Shown piece by piece: positions 1 to 7,955 of a DNA stretch of 58,676 nucleotides (within the stretch, counting starts at the first letter, position 1; each line of letters starts with the position of its first letter). A program made the position numbers and the translations under genes. Source of the stretch: Clostridiales bacterium (GTDB taxonomy: Bacteria; Bacillota; Clostridia; Oscillospirales; Acutalibacteraceae); NCBI GenBank assembly GCA_019418545.1, contig DYBQ01000006.1, positions 22,551 through 81,226 of the forward strand. The letters are read 5' to 3'. The notes below the pieces were generated by a model, which ran no database searches, was not told the DNA's origin, and saw only the letters and a list, made by a program, of their open reading frames with translations.

Positions 1-721
1 CCCGCCGCATCATGAGCCATGAAATCCCAGCCAGCAGCACACTGCACACCAGCGCTGTTACTACAGGCACCATGGGATAGATTCCATCCGGGAGATACCC
101 ACTGATTAGCATTGAGATTTTTTGCAGCAGCCAGGTATATCCTCCGCGCAGAAGGGGCTTATCTGCCATAGGAAGCAGAATAAACAGAGTGCCGGGAGTT
201 AGAATGGAGACCAGAATCTTTCCTGTTTTAGGCAAGCGATAATAGAGGAGCGTAATGGCAAACCCTGCCCAACCTAAAACCAGGCAAGCCGCAAAAATCC
301 ATAAAAGTTCCTGTACAAGAAAAAGAAGGGTGGGCTCAGGATATCGCAAGGGCTGATACAGCTGTGAATAAACACCGCGATAATGGAAAAACTGCCTCAA
401 AATCAGCTCCATCACCAAAGAAACAACTGCCTCCAACAGGGAAAGCGCCGCCAAAGATATGCTCCAGCCAATAAACTGGTTTTTTCGGGAAATTCCGTTT
501 TGCTGAAAAAAACGAAAGGTTTCCCGGAAAGCAACCAGGCCGCTGACCAGTGTGAAAATCATAAAGGTAAGTTCAAACCCGGAAATGGAATAGTCAACAT
601 CATCGCTTTGAATCGTATGAAAAAACAGCCCGGAAGAAATCGTAAGTCCAAAAATCACACCAAATGCAATTAAAAAGGAATTCCGCAGATTATTTGCATA
701 GTATTTAGCCGCCATTTTCAT
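1..721 (-). CDS. ABC transporter permease, 3' end missing (window edge)
   Basis: About 240 residues are readable from the ATG at 721 down to the left edge without a stop, so the C-terminus lies outside the window. The protein has several hydrophobic stretches, near residues 17-35, 48-66 and 83-105, with more in the second half, and few charged residues, as in ABC-2-type permeases. Its start overlaps the stop of the ATPase gene (TGATG at 719-723), so the two are translationally coupled. Together with the ATPase and the YtrA-type regulator it forms a small export cassette. The substrate cannot be read from the sequence. Confidence is high for a membrane permease and low for any finer assignment. 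Confidence 0.8.
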   Translation of the reverse strand, partial: MKMAAKYYANNLRNSFLIAFGVIFGLTISSGLFFHTIQSDDVDYSISGFELTFMIFTLVSGLVAFRETFRFFQQNGISRKNQFIGWSISLAALSLLEAVVSLVMELILRQFFHYRGVYSQLYQPLRYPEPTLLFLVQELLWIFAACLVLGWAGFAITLLYYRLPKTGKILVSILTPGTLFILLPMADKPLLRGGYTWLLQKISMLISGYLPDGIYPMVPVVTALVCSVLLAGISWLMMRR

Positions 722-1584
722 CAAAAATTCCCTCCATTCTCTTCTGTCATAGCCACAAACAGTTTTTGTAAATCCATTCGTCCCATTTCCAATGTGGCAG
801 GCATTTCTTTTTCAGGTTTGCCATATATGACTGCTGTTTTTAATCCGCCGATAGATTGTTGGGATAGAACCTGTTTTCCGGTGATGTAGGCATCTATGTC
901 TGCCTGTTTTCCGCTGATTGTATAACCGCTGTGCAGAAGTTCTTCACAGGTTTTGTGACACAACACTTTTCCATCGTGAAGAATGATGACTTCTTCCAGA
1001 AGAGAAGCAGCCTCCTCAATCAAATGAGTGGAAAGGACAATGGTGCGGGGATTTTTCCCATAGCTGTCCAAAAGTTCCCGATAAAACAGCTCCCGATGCC
1101 CGGCATCCAGACCCAGAACCGGTTCGTCCAGCAAAAGATAGGGAACATCCACAGATAAAGCAGTAATCAGTTTATAAATGGAGCGATAACCGGTGGAAAG
1201 TTTGCTGGTTTTCTTTTTGGGGTTCAACCCGAATTTTGTACACAGGGCATGAGCGTATTCCAAATCAAAATTGCCATAAAACTGCTGAGTCCAGTAAAAG
1301 GCTTTTTCTACGGTCATTTCTTCAGGATACAATTCCTGCTGTCCCATATAAAAAACCTTTTTTAATGCCTTTTCGTTTTCCAATGAAATTTCTCCATCAA
1401 TCAGAATCTCTCCGCCAGTTGTAAACAACCTTCCAGTAATGCAGTTGAGCAAAGTGGTTTTGCCTGCACCATTTCGGCCCAGCAGACCATAAATTTTCCC
1501 TTCTTCAAAGGAAAGCGTTACTTGGTCTAATGCTTTTATATCACCAAAGGTCTTGCTTACTTGTGTACAGATAATGGCATTCAT
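721..1584 (-). CDS. ABC transporter ATP-binding protein (YtrB-like)
   Basis: This 287-residue nucleotide-binding subunit has a Walker A motif GRNGAGKTT near residue 36, a signature LSTGYRS near 130 and a Walker B LLLDEPVLGLD near 151, followed by a switch histidine in LSTHLIEE. It should energise the membrane protein encoded immediately downstream. The signature LSTGY departs from the usual LSGGQ, as is seen in some exporters of this class. The gene overlaps the upstream GntR regulator by 4 bases (ATGA) and the permease gene by 1 base, so the three genes form one operon. Similar YtrA-regulated cassettes respond to cell-envelope antibiotics in Bacillus; that role is inferred here from family only. 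Confidence 0.92.
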   Translation of the reverse strand: MNAIICTQVSKTFGDIKALDQVTLSFEEGKIYGLLGRNGAGKTTLLNCITGRLFTTGGEILIDGEISLENEKALKKVFYMGQQELYPEEMTVEKAFYWTQQFYGNFDLEYAHALCTKFGLNPKKKTSKLSTGYRSIYKLITALSVDVPYLLLDEPVLGLDAGHRELFYRELLDSYGKNPRTIVLSTHLIEEAASLLEEVIILHDGKVLCHKTCEELLHSGYTISGKQADIDAYITGKQVLSQQSIGGLKTAVIYGKPEKEMPATLEMGRMDLQKLFVAMTEENGGNF

Positions 1585-1949
1585 TCTTCATAACCCCTTT
1601 CCAATAGTTTTATCAGCTGTTCTTCTGCCAGACCAAGTTTTTTTGCTTCGATTATCAGCGGGAGAATATATCCTTCATAAAAAGCGTTTTGACGTTTTTC
1701 CCGAACTTTTTCTTGCGCTCCTTTACTTACAAACATTCCGACTCCCCTTTTCTTATAAAGAATTCCTTCTTCTACTAATAAATTAACACCCTTTAATACG
1801 GTAGCTGGATTGATTTGCAGGCTTACAGAAAGTTCTGTTGTGGAAGGGACTTGTGTTTCTTCTGGATAAGCTCCCATAAAAATACCATCCTCTAATCCGG
1901 CGGCAATTTGAAGGTAAATAGGAGTTTCCAGCGTTGTGTCCAGCTTCAT
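1581..1949 (-). CDS. GntR-family regulator, YtrA subfamily
   Basis: This 122-residue protein has an N-terminal winged helix-turn-helix (PIYLQIAAGLEDGIFMGAY... followed by VPSTTELSVSLQINPATVLKG) and only a short C-terminal helical tail of about 45 residues, which is diagnostic of the YtrA subfamily. Such proteins dimerise through the tail and repress the ABC transporter operon in which they lie. It is the first gene of the operon, behind a promoter whose -10 box sits inside a perfect 12-base inverted repeat (1972-2009), so autoregulation is likely. Its stop overlaps the ATPase start by 4 bases. Confidence 0.92.
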   Translation of the reverse strand: MKLDTTLETPIYLQIAAGLEDGIFMGAYPEETQVPSTTELSVSLQINPATVLKGVNLLVEEGILYKKRGVGMFVSKGAQEKVREKRQNAFYEGYILPLIIEAKKLGLAEEQLIKLLERGYEE

Positions 1950-1971
1950 TCTCTTCCCTCCTTTTGTATAG

Positions 1972-2028
1972 GTTATATAGTTAGTTACTTATGTAATTAA
2001 CTATATAACAAAGTAACCGATTTGTCAA
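1972..2028 (-). promoter_or_regulatory. Promoter and palindromic operator of the YtrA/ABC cassette
   Basis: On the minus strand a TTGACA box (2028-2023) lies 17 bases from TATAGT (2005-2000). A perfect inverted repeat, GTTATATAGTTA at 1972-1983 and TAACTATATAAC at 1998-2009 with a 14-base centre, covers the -10 box and the start region. That is the expected layout for a self-repressing GntR/YtrA protein. The promoter and repeat are visible in the sequence; the binding protein is inferred. Confidence 0.75.
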
Positions 2029-2058
2029 TAGCCATGCAGGAAATAAAAAAATAAGCAC

Positions 2059-2105
2059 TTGACATGAGTATCAAATGGGTATAATATATGAACAGATATT
2101 CATAT
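2059..2105 (+). promoter_or_regulatory. Promoter and ArsR/SmtB-type operator of the metal operon
   Basis: TTGACA at 2059-2064 and TATAAT at 2080-2085 are separated by 15 bases, which is shorter than usual. Immediately downstream lies the inverted repeat ATATGAA (2086-2092), six bases, TTCATAT (2099-2105). The half site ATATGAACA matches the known operator type of CadC/SmtB/CzrA metal sensors. A repressor bound here would cover the -10 box and the transcription start. Confidence 0.78.
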
Positions 2106-2121
2106 GAAAGGATGTTCAATT

Positions 2122-2481
2122 ATGAATCAGCCAGAAGTCGATTGCTGTGAAGTTTTGGAAATCCACCAGGATACCGTTGAAAAACTGAAGGAAGAGCTGC
2201 CGCCAGAAGAGCTTTTATATGATTTGGCCGAGCTGTTTAAAGTGTTTGGCGATTCCACTCGAATCAAAATTCTATATGCCTTGTTTGAGTCGGAGCTGTG
2301 TGTGTGTGACATTGCACAGACGCTGGGACTAACTCAAACAGCTGTATCCCATCAATTGCGGGTGTTAAAAGCCAATAAGCTGGTCAAATTCCGCAAGGAG
2401 GGCAAAAACGTATTTTACTCACTGGATGATGACCATGTACGGCGGATTATTGACCAAGGCATGGAACATCTGGGAGAATAA
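2122..2481 (+). CDS. cadC: ArsR/SmtB-family metal sensor, CadC-like
   Basis: A metal-responsive repressor of 119 residues. It has a cysteine pair near the N-terminus (C8, C9), the ELCVCDIA motif with C60 and C62 in the winged-helix domain, and the DNA-reading helix TQTAVSHQLRVL. These cysteines match the thiolate site of CadC, which senses Cd, Pb or Zn. The C-terminal helix DDDHVRRIIDQGMEH also carries residues of the SmtB-type alpha5 zinc site. I place the start at 2122 because AAAGGA at 2107-2112 is a good ribosome site for it; an in-frame ATG at 2104 lies inside the operator repeat and has no such site. The gene leads the operon with the HMA protein and the P-type ATPase. Confidence 0.9.
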   Translation: MNQPEVDCCEVLEIHQDTVEKLKEELPPEELLYDLAELFKVFGDSTRIKILYALFESELCVCDIAQTLGLTQTAVSHQLRVLKANKLVKFRKEGKNVFYSLDDDHVRRIIDQGMEHLGE

Positions 2482-2496
2482 GGGGGAGCTGTTATT

Positions 2497-2715
2497 ATGA
2501 AAAAAGTATTTCGCATGGAAGAACTGGACTGTGCCAATTGTGCCCGGAAAATGGAGGATGCCATTCGAAAGCTGGACGGCGTTGAGAATGTGAGCATTAA
2601 CTTTTTGATGCAGAAAATGACGCTGGAAGCAGATGACGACCGTTTTGAAGAAATCGTACAGAAGGCTGCAAAGCTGTGCCGCCGGGTAGAGCCTGATTGC
2701 CGAATCATTTTGTAA
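2497..2715 (+). CDS. Free-standing heavy-metal-associated (HMA) domain protein
   Basis: This 72-residue protein is a single ferredoxin-like HMA fold. It carries the metal-binding loop LDCANCARKME (C12 and C15) and the typical body KLDGVENVSINFLMQKMTLEAD. It also has an unusual second cysteine pair near the C-terminus (KLCRRVEPDC). In most CadA/ZntA ATPases this domain is the N-terminal part of the pump, but here it is a separate gene and the downstream ATPase begins directly with its membrane region. It is likely to deliver metal to, or regulate, that pump. A strong ribosome site (AGGGGG) precedes it, and the gaps to its neighbours are 15 and 26 bases. Confidence 0.9.
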   Translation: MKKVFRMEELDCANCARKMEDAIRKLDGVENVSINFLMQKMTLEADDDRFEEIVQKAAKLCRRVEPDCRIIL

Positions 2716-2741
2716 CACTTTTGCGAAGGTGAGGGAGAGTC

Positions 2742-4586
2742 ATGAAGCAGAAGGAAAAAAGGATTGTCATACGGATTCTTGCAGCTGCGGTATTGGTGGC
2801 CATTGCGATGGTGGCGCCGTTGGAAGGGATTTGGCGGCTTCTGGTATTCTTAATCCCTTATGCCGTTGTTGGATGGGATGTTTTGTGGGGAGCTGTGCGG
2901 AATATTCTCCGGGGACAGGTGTTTGATGAAAACTTTTTAATGGCACTGGCCACTGTGGGAGCATTTTGCATTGGAGAATATCCCGAAGGGGTTTTGGTTA
3001 TGCTGTTGTATCAGGTGGGGGAATTGTTTCAAGACCTTGCGGTGGGACGTTCCCGGAAATCCATTGCTTCCCTCATGGATATTCGTCCCGATTGGGCCAA
3101 CATTGAGAAAGATGGAAAGCTGATACAGGTAAGCCCAGAGGAAGTGAAAGTTGGAGAAATTATCACGGTAAAGGCGGGAGAGCGGCTTCCTCTGGATGGT
3201 GTTGTAGTAGAAGGAACCTCGATGCTGGATACGGCAGCTCTGACTGGAGAATCTCTGCCTCGTTCGGTAGCACCTGGGGATGAAGTTATCAGCGGTTGTG
3301 TTAATGAAAGCGGTTTGCTGCGGATTCAGGTGTCCAGTGAATATGGGGAATCGACAGTAGCTCGAATTTTGGAATTGGTGGAAAATTCCAGCACTAGGAA
3401 AGCTCGATACGAAAACTTTATCACCCGGTTTGCCCGCTGGTACACACCAGTAGTGGTGATTGCGGCAGTATTATTGGCCTTGATACCACCGCTGTTTGTA
3501 GGGAACTGGAGTGAGTGGCTGAATCGTGCACTGATTTTTCTGGTAGTTTCCTGTCCCTGTGCGCTGGTGATTTCGGTGCCCCTCAGCTTCTTTGGCGGCA
3601 TTGGCGGCGCATCCCGAAAAGGCATTCTGGTAAAGGGCGGAAACTTTTTGGAGGCGCTGGCTCATGTGGAAACGGTGGTGTTTGATAAAACCGGTACCCT
3701 GACACGAGGGGTATTCCATGTAACGGCAGTGCATCCGCGGAACACCACTTCCGAGCAGCTTTTGGAAATGGCTGCTTTGGCAGAAAACTACTCCGACCAT
3801 CCGATTGCCCGTTCTCTCCGGGAGGCTTGCGAAAGGGAACTGGATGCAGAGCGTATTTCCAATGTAGAAGAGCTTTCCGGCCGGGGTATTCGAGCCATAA
3901 TCGATGGGAAAACCGTTTGTGTGGGCAATCAGAAGCTCATGGCTGAATCCGGCAGTGAATGTCACAAATGCCATCGGGTAGGCACGCTGGTACACGTTTC
4001 CATCGAAGGAGAGTATGCAGGCCATATTGTGATTTCCGATGAAGTGAAAGAAGACGCCGCCCAAACCATTGCAAGTCTTAAGGAGCTTGGCGTGAAAAAG
4101 ACCGTTATGCTGACCGGTGACGCCAAAGAGGTAGGTGAGGATACAGCCCGCCGGTTGGGATTGGAAGAGGTGTATACAGAGCTGCTGCCTGCGGGAAAGG
4201 TGGAGCAGGTGGAAGCCTTGTTGGAGAAAAAATCGGAAAAAGGCAGGCTGGTGTTTGTTGGAGATGGAATTAACGATGCACCGGTGCTGTCCCGTTCGGA
4301 TGTGGGCATTGCCATGGGCGCCATGGGGTCTGCTGCTGCCATTGAAGCTGCCGACATTGTTTTGATGGACGACAAGCCTTCGAAAATTCCTCTGGCAATT
4401 CAGATTGCCCGCAAAACCTTGCGGATTGTCCGCCAGAACATTGTTTTTGCATTAGGGGTAAAAGGCATTGTGTTGGTTTTGGGTGCTTTGGGATTTGCCA
4501 ACATGTGGCTGGCAGTGTTTGCAGATGTCGGGATATCAGTCATTGCGATTCTCAATGCCATGCGTGCGCTGCATGCCGGGAAGTAA
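2742..4586 (+). CDS. cadA: Heavy-metal P1B-type ATPase, CadA/ZntA class, without N-terminal HMA
   Basis: A metal-exporting ATPase of 614 residues. It shows the actuator loop LTGES near residue 167, the membrane metal site SCPCAL (C271, C273) and the phosphorylation motif DKTGTLT with D315. The nucleotide domain follows, with HPIA (the SE-HP-type motif) and GDGINDAP near 508. CPC together with the CadC-like regulator points to divalent Cd/Zn/Pb rather than copper. A CHKC pair sits in the nucleotide-binding domain, near residue 409, and is unusual. The N-terminus starts at the first membrane helices and lacks the HMA domain, which is encoded by the small gene just upstream. The operon ends in a terminator at 4614. 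Confidence 0.95.
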   Translation: MKQKEKRIVIRILAAAVLVAIAMVAPLEGIWRLLVFLIPYAVVGWDVLWGAVRNILRGQVFDENFLMALATVGAFCIGEYPEGVLVMLLYQVGELFQDLAVGRSRKSIASLMDIRPDWANIEKDGKLIQVSPEEVKVGEIITVKAGERLPLDGVVVEGTSMLDTAALTGESLPRSVAPGDEVISGCVNESGLLRIQVSSEYGESTVARILELVENSSTRKARYENFITRFARWYTPVVVIAAVLLALIPPLFVGNWSEWLNRALIFLVVSCPCALVISVPLSFFGGIGGASRKGILVKGGNFLEALAHVETVVFDKTGTLTRGVFHVTAVHPRNTTSEQLLEMAALAENYSDHPIARSLREACERELDAERISNVEELSGRGIRAIIDGKTVCVGNQKLMAESGSECHKCHRVGTLVHVSIEGEYAGHIVISDEVKEDAAQTIASLKELGVKKTVMLTGDAKEVGEDTARRLGLEEVYTELLPAGKVEQVEALLEKKSEKGRLVFVGDGINDAPVLSRSDVGIAMGAMGSAAAIEAADIVLMDDKPSKIPLAIQIARKTLRIVRQNIVFALGVKGIVLVLGALGFANMWLAVFADVGISVIAILNAMRALHAGK

Positions 4587-4613
4587 AATATCAGCAGTTG
4601 CATGCCGCAAGCC

Positions 4614-4643
4614 GGGAAGCTGTTTGGGCTTCCCGTGCTTTTT
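4614..4643 (+). terminator. Intrinsic terminator after the metal operon
   Basis: GGGAAGC (4614-4620) pairs with GCTTCCC (4628-4634) and is followed by a T run. Confidence 0.8.
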
Positions 4644-4698
4644 GGTTATAAAGTATACTAAATTGGTATATTTTAATAAAGAAACGGCAAAATACATA

Positions 4699-4727
4699 TT
4701 TACGGATGGAATAAAGAATGATACAAT
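4699..4727 (+). promoter_or_regulatory. Promoter of sufC-sufB
   Basis: TTTACG at 4699 and TACAAT at 4722 are separated by 17 bases, about 50 bases before the sufC start. No Rrf2/IscR-like site could be identified with confidence. Confidence 0.55.
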
Positions 4728-4777
4728 AAGAAACGAAAATACAGGAAATTCCGGTATATCGGAGAAAGGAAGTCCAT

Positions 4778-5503
4778 ATGCTGAAAATAGAACATCTCGC
4801 CTGGAGCATTCCAGACGGCGAAGAAATTATAAAAGATATCGACGTAGCTGTACCGGAGGGAAAGCTGATTGTAGTAACCGGCCCCAACGGCGGCGGAAAA
4901 ACCACACTGGCCAAATTGATTGCCGGTATTGAAAATCCTTCCAGCGGACGCATCCTTTTTGACGGAGAGGACATTACCAAGCTGGATGTTACCGAAAGAG
5001 CCCAAAAGGGTATTGCCTATGCATTCCAGCAGCCTGTCCGGTTTAAGGGGCTCACTGTCCGCGATTTGTTGGAACTGGCTGCCGGCGGAAAACTGCCGGA
5101 AGAAAAACTCTGTGCCCTGCTGGGGCAGGTTGGCCTGTGTGCCAATGAGTATATCGATAGAGAAATGAACACTTCGCTTTCCGGCGGCGAAAGCAAACGA
5201 ATTGAAATTGCTACCGTATTGGCCCGTCAGGCAAAGCTGTCCATTTTTGACGAGCCGGAAGCGGGAATTGATTTGTGGAGCTTCTCCCGTCTGGTAGAGA
5301 CCTTCCAGAATCTGCGGAAGCAGGGAAACGGGACTCTGCTGGTCATCTCCCATCAGGAGCGGATTTTGTCCATTGCTGATGAGATTATTGTGATTGCAGA
5401 CGGCCGTGTCCGTATGATTGGCCCCGGAAAAGAAGTTCTGCCACAACTGCTGGCAGATGAGCGGGCTGCCCGCTGTCCTTTGGGAAAGGAGGAACTGGAA
5501 TGA
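4778..5503 (+). CDS. sufC: Fe-S cluster assembly ATPase SufC
   Basis: A 241-residue cytosolic ABC-type ATPase. It has Walker A GPNGGGKTT near residue 34, signature LSGGESKRIEIA near 133, Walker B LSIFDEPEAGIDLW near 155 and the switch histidine ISHQ near 190. The GGES signature and the EPEAGID Walker B are typical of SufC rather than of transport ATPases. It should work with the SufB-like scaffold encoded immediately downstream, which it overlaps by four bases (ATGA at 5500-5503). No sufS, sufU or sufD gene is present next to it. Confidence 0.93.
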   Translation: MLKIEHLAWSIPDGEEIIKDIDVAVPEGKLIVVTGPNGGGKTTLAKLIAGIENPSSGRILFDGEDITKLDVTERAQKGIAYAFQQPVRFKGLTVRDLLELAAGGKLPEEKLCALLGQVGLCANEYIDREMNTSLSGGESKRIEIATVLARQAKLSIFDEPEAGIDLWSFSRLVETFQNLRKQGNGTLLVISHQERILSIADEIIVIADGRVRMIGPGKEVLPQLLADERAARCPLGKEELE

Positions 5504-6417
5504 ACAAAATAACCGAAGAACTGCTGCGCGCTGTTTCTGACTTTAAGGGAAGCTTTGAAGGCGCGTTTAATATCCGGGAAGACGGCGGCTGTGCCGGCCG
5601 TCAGTCCACCAAAAATATCCAGATTACATCGAAAAAGGATTTGCCCGGTATTGATATTCACATTGCTCCCGGTACAAAAGGGGAGACAGTCTATATCCCT
5701 GCTTGCGTGACCCACAGCGATGTGAATGACTTGGTATACAATGATTTCTATGTGGGTGAGGGCGCTGACGTTGTCATCGTTGCTGGCTGCGGCGTTCACA
5801 GCGACGGGGAAGAGGAGGCCCGTCACAACGGAATTCACCGCTTTTTTGTAAAAAAAGGCGCTCATGTAGTGTATCGGGAAAAGCATTTGGGGACCGGTAA
5901 AGGCAACGGTGCCCGGCGTATTGACCCCATTACGGATGTCTATTTGGAAGAGGATTCCTCTTTGGAAATGGATACGGTACAGCTGGGCGGCGTAGACCGT
6001 ACTACCCGTAAGACCAGCGGTGTCGTAGGACCTCGTGCCCGTCTGGTTGTTCGCGAACGCTTGATGACCGATGGAGAAGAATTTGCCCGCACCGATTTTG
6101 ATGTGACTATGGATGGCGAGGACTGTGGTGTTGATTTGATGTCCCGTTCCGTGGCAAAAGGACACTCCCATCAGGAATTTTATTCCTGCATCAAGGGCAA
6201 CGCCCGCTGCACCGGCCACTCCGAGTGCGATGCCATTCTTTCTGAAAACGGTACTGTGATTGCCCAGCCTGCCCTGGAAGCCAATCACATTGATGCCAGC
6301 CTGATTCATGAGGCTGCCATCGGTAAAATTGCTGGTGAACAGATTCTAAAGCTCCGTACCCTGGGCCTGACCGAACAGGAAGCAGAAGCTAGAATTGTGG
6401 AAGGTTTTTTGAAATAA
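5500..6417 (+). CDS. sufB: SufB/SufD-like Fe-S scaffold (minimal SUF, SMS-type)
   Basis: This 305-residue protein is the single scaffold of a two-gene SUF locus. It shows the SufBD beta-helix core, with H/G-rich segments such as GVDLMSRSVAKGHSHQEFYS and CTGHSECDAILSE, then the usual C-terminal AIGKIAGEQILKLRTLGLTEQEAEARIVEGFL. That tail, with its HEAAIGKI and LG-LTE-EAE motifs, is a hallmark of the family. It is much shorter than Escherichia coli SufB (about 495 residues) and lacks a long N-terminal part, matching the minimal SmsB found in methanogens and some anaerobic bacteria. It is translationally coupled to sufC. Whether it alone assembles clusters in this organism is an inference. Confidence 0.88.
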   Translation: MNKITEELLRAVSDFKGSFEGAFNIREDGGCAGRQSTKNIQITSKKDLPGIDIHIAPGTKGETVYIPACVTHSDVNDLVYNDFYVGEGADVVIVAGCGVHSDGEEEARHNGIHRFFVKKGAHVVYREKHLGTGKGNGARRIDPITDVYLEEDSSLEMDTVQLGGVDRTTRKTSGVVGPRARLVVRERLMTDGEEFARTDFDVTMDGEDCGVDLMSRSVAKGHSHQEFYSCIKGNARCTGHSECDAILSENGTVIAQPALEANHIDASLIHEAAIGKIAGEQILKLRTLGLTEQEAEARIVEGFLK

Positions 6418-6434
6418 AAAATTCTAAAATTGAG

Positions 6435-6469
6435 GAACCCCCGCCGGGCATTGCCATAGGCGGGGGTTC
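6435..6469 (+). terminator. Terminator after sufB
   Basis: An 11-base GC-rich stem pairs GAACCCCCGCC (6435-6445) with GGCGGGGGTTC (6459-6469). The T tract is short, so some readthrough into the acetyltransferase gene 7 bases downstream is possible. Confidence 0.75.
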
Positions 6470-6475
6470 TGTGTT

Positions 6476-6949
6476 ATGATGACAGAAAAACGGATGGGAA
6501 AATTTATGGAAATTCATCGGGTGGAAAAGGACAAAAAACGGTATTTGCCCCTTTTGCTGCTGGGGGATGAGCAGGAGAGCATGATTGACCGATATCTGGC
6601 ACGGGGGGAAATGTATGTGATAGAGGACAGCTTCCCTATTGCAGTCTGTGTGGTCACGGATGAAGGAGACGGAGTGCTGGAAATCAAAAATCTGGCAGTA
6701 GCTCCGGCTTTCCAGCGGAAGGGGCTTGGAAAAGCAATGATATCTTTTGTTGTGGAAAAATATAGGGGCCGCTATCGGGTTTTGCAGGTGGGAACCGGCG
6801 ATAGCCCCTCTACCATCCCGTTTTATGAAGCCTGTGGTTTTACCCGTTCTCATGTTGTCCCGGATTTTTTCACGACTCACTATGACCATCCGATTTATGA
6901 CGGAGGCGTATTACTGCGGGATATGGTCTATCTGCAAATTATATTATAA
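6476..6949 (+). CDS. GNAT-family N-acetyltransferase
   Basis: A 157-residue acetyl-CoA-dependent acetyltransferase. The acetyl-CoA pyrophosphate loop is visible as LAVAPAFQRKGLGKAMISFVV (Q/R-x-x-G-x-G/A), followed by the family's FYEACGF motif. The substrate is unknown. The start is uncertain: ATG codons at 6476, 6494 and 6506 are all in frame. The one at 6506 (MEIHRVEKD) has the best-placed purine-rich ribosome site, while the first lies only seven bases after the sufB terminator stem. The stop is 13 bases before the next gene, so it is likely the first gene of a small operon with a dehydrogenase and a peptidase. Confidence 0.88.
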   Translation: MMTEKRMGKFMEIHRVEKDKKRYLPLLLLGDEQESMIDRYLARGEMYVIEDSFPIAVCVVTDEGDGVLEIKNLAVAPAFQRKGLGKAMISFVVEKYRGRYRVLQVGTGDSPSTIPFYEACGFTRSHVVPDFFTTHYDHPIYDGGVLLRDMVYLQIIL

Positions 6950-6962
6950 GGAAGCGAAGAAA

Positions 6963-7934
6963 ATGGAAATGACAGTCACCGTGCTGCTGCCCGTGGAGGA
7001 ACGGCACAAAGAAATATTGGAAAGTGCAGCACCTGAATACCGGTTTTACTATCGGACGCCAGAAACCGTTATCCAGGAAGAACTGGACAACACAGACATA
7101 TTGATTGGAAATCCCCCAGCATCACTTTTACACGGTTCTCCAAGATTGAAATGGCTGCAATGTAATAGCGCCGGAACCGAGCCTTTTTTACAGCCGGGAG
7201 TACTTCACCCGGATACGCTGCTCACCAATGCCACCGGTGCATATGGTCTGGCGATTTCCGAGCATATGCTGGGGATGCTGCTGGAGCTCTTCAAAAAACT
7301 CCATGCCTATCGGGACGCGCAGCATCTTCACCAGTGGAAAAGCTTGGGGAGAGTTCGCTCTATTGAGGGCTCTACAGTGCTGGTGCTGGGAATGGGGGAT
7401 ATCGGCGGGGAGTTTGCCCGCAAAGTAAAGGCGTTAGGAGCAACGGTTATTGGGGTACGCCGTACTGATACCCGAAAGCCCGACTATGTAGATGAACTAT
7501 ATCTGACCGAAGAATTGGATTCCCTGCTGCCCCGTGCGGATGTGGTGGCGGTAACTCTTCCGGGAAACCGGGAAACTGCCGGGATGTTAAGCCGCAAGCG
7601 TATTGAGAGTATGAAGGAGGGCGCCGTTTTGCTGAATGTGGGGCGCGGTGTGATTGTGGATACGGAAGCGCTGTGTGACGGTTTGGAGTCGGGCCATTTG
7701 GGCGGCGTTGGGCTGGATGTCACAGACCCCGAGCCTCTTCCAAAAAATCACCGGCTGTGGGACCTTCCCAATGCGGTGATTACGCCCCATGTTTCAGGAT
7801 TTTATCATCTGCCGGAAACCTTGGAGCGGATTGTCCGCATCAGTGCGGACAATCTTCGTGCCTATGTTTTGGGGAATTCCCTTCGAAATCAGGTGGACTT
7901 TTCCACAGGTTATCGAAAACTGGTGGAATTTTGA
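6963..7934 (+). CDS. D-2-hydroxyacid dehydrogenase, NAD-binding
   Basis: This 323-residue protein belongs to the D-isomer 2-hydroxyacid dehydrogenase family. The Rossmann fingerprint GMGDIGGEFARKV lies near residue 144. The catalytic residues follow in order: arginine in LLNVGRGVIVD, glutamate in DVTDPEPLP and histidine in VITPHVSG. It should reduce a 2-oxo acid to the D-hydroxy acid with NAD(P)H; the substrate cannot be told. The start is set at ATG 6963, preceded by AAGGAAG. The reading frame stays open further upstream, but that part overlaps the acetyltransferase gene and is not family-like. Confidence 0.92.
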   Translation: MEMTVTVLLPVEERHKEILESAAPEYRFYYRTPETVIQEELDNTDILIGNPPASLLHGSPRLKWLQCNSAGTEPFLQPGVLHPDTLLTNATGAYGLAISEHMLGMLLELFKKLHAYRDAQHLHQWKSLGRVRSIEGSTVLVLGMGDIGGEFARKVKALGATVIGVRRTDTRKPDYVDELYLTEELDSLLPRADVVAVTLPGNRETAGMLSRKRIESMKEGAVLLNVGRGVIVDTEALCDGLESGHLGGVGLDVTDPEPLPKNHRLWDLPNAVITPHVSGFYHLPETLERIVRISADNLRAYVLGNSLRNQVDFSTGYRKLVEF

Positions 7935-7955
7935 AGGAAAGAAGGGAGATAAAAG

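Noticed and set aside
2104..2121. An earlier ATG for the CadC-like regulator at 2104
   Set aside because: It sits within the operator repeat, has no ribosome site, and would place the AAAGGA site of the true start inside the gene.
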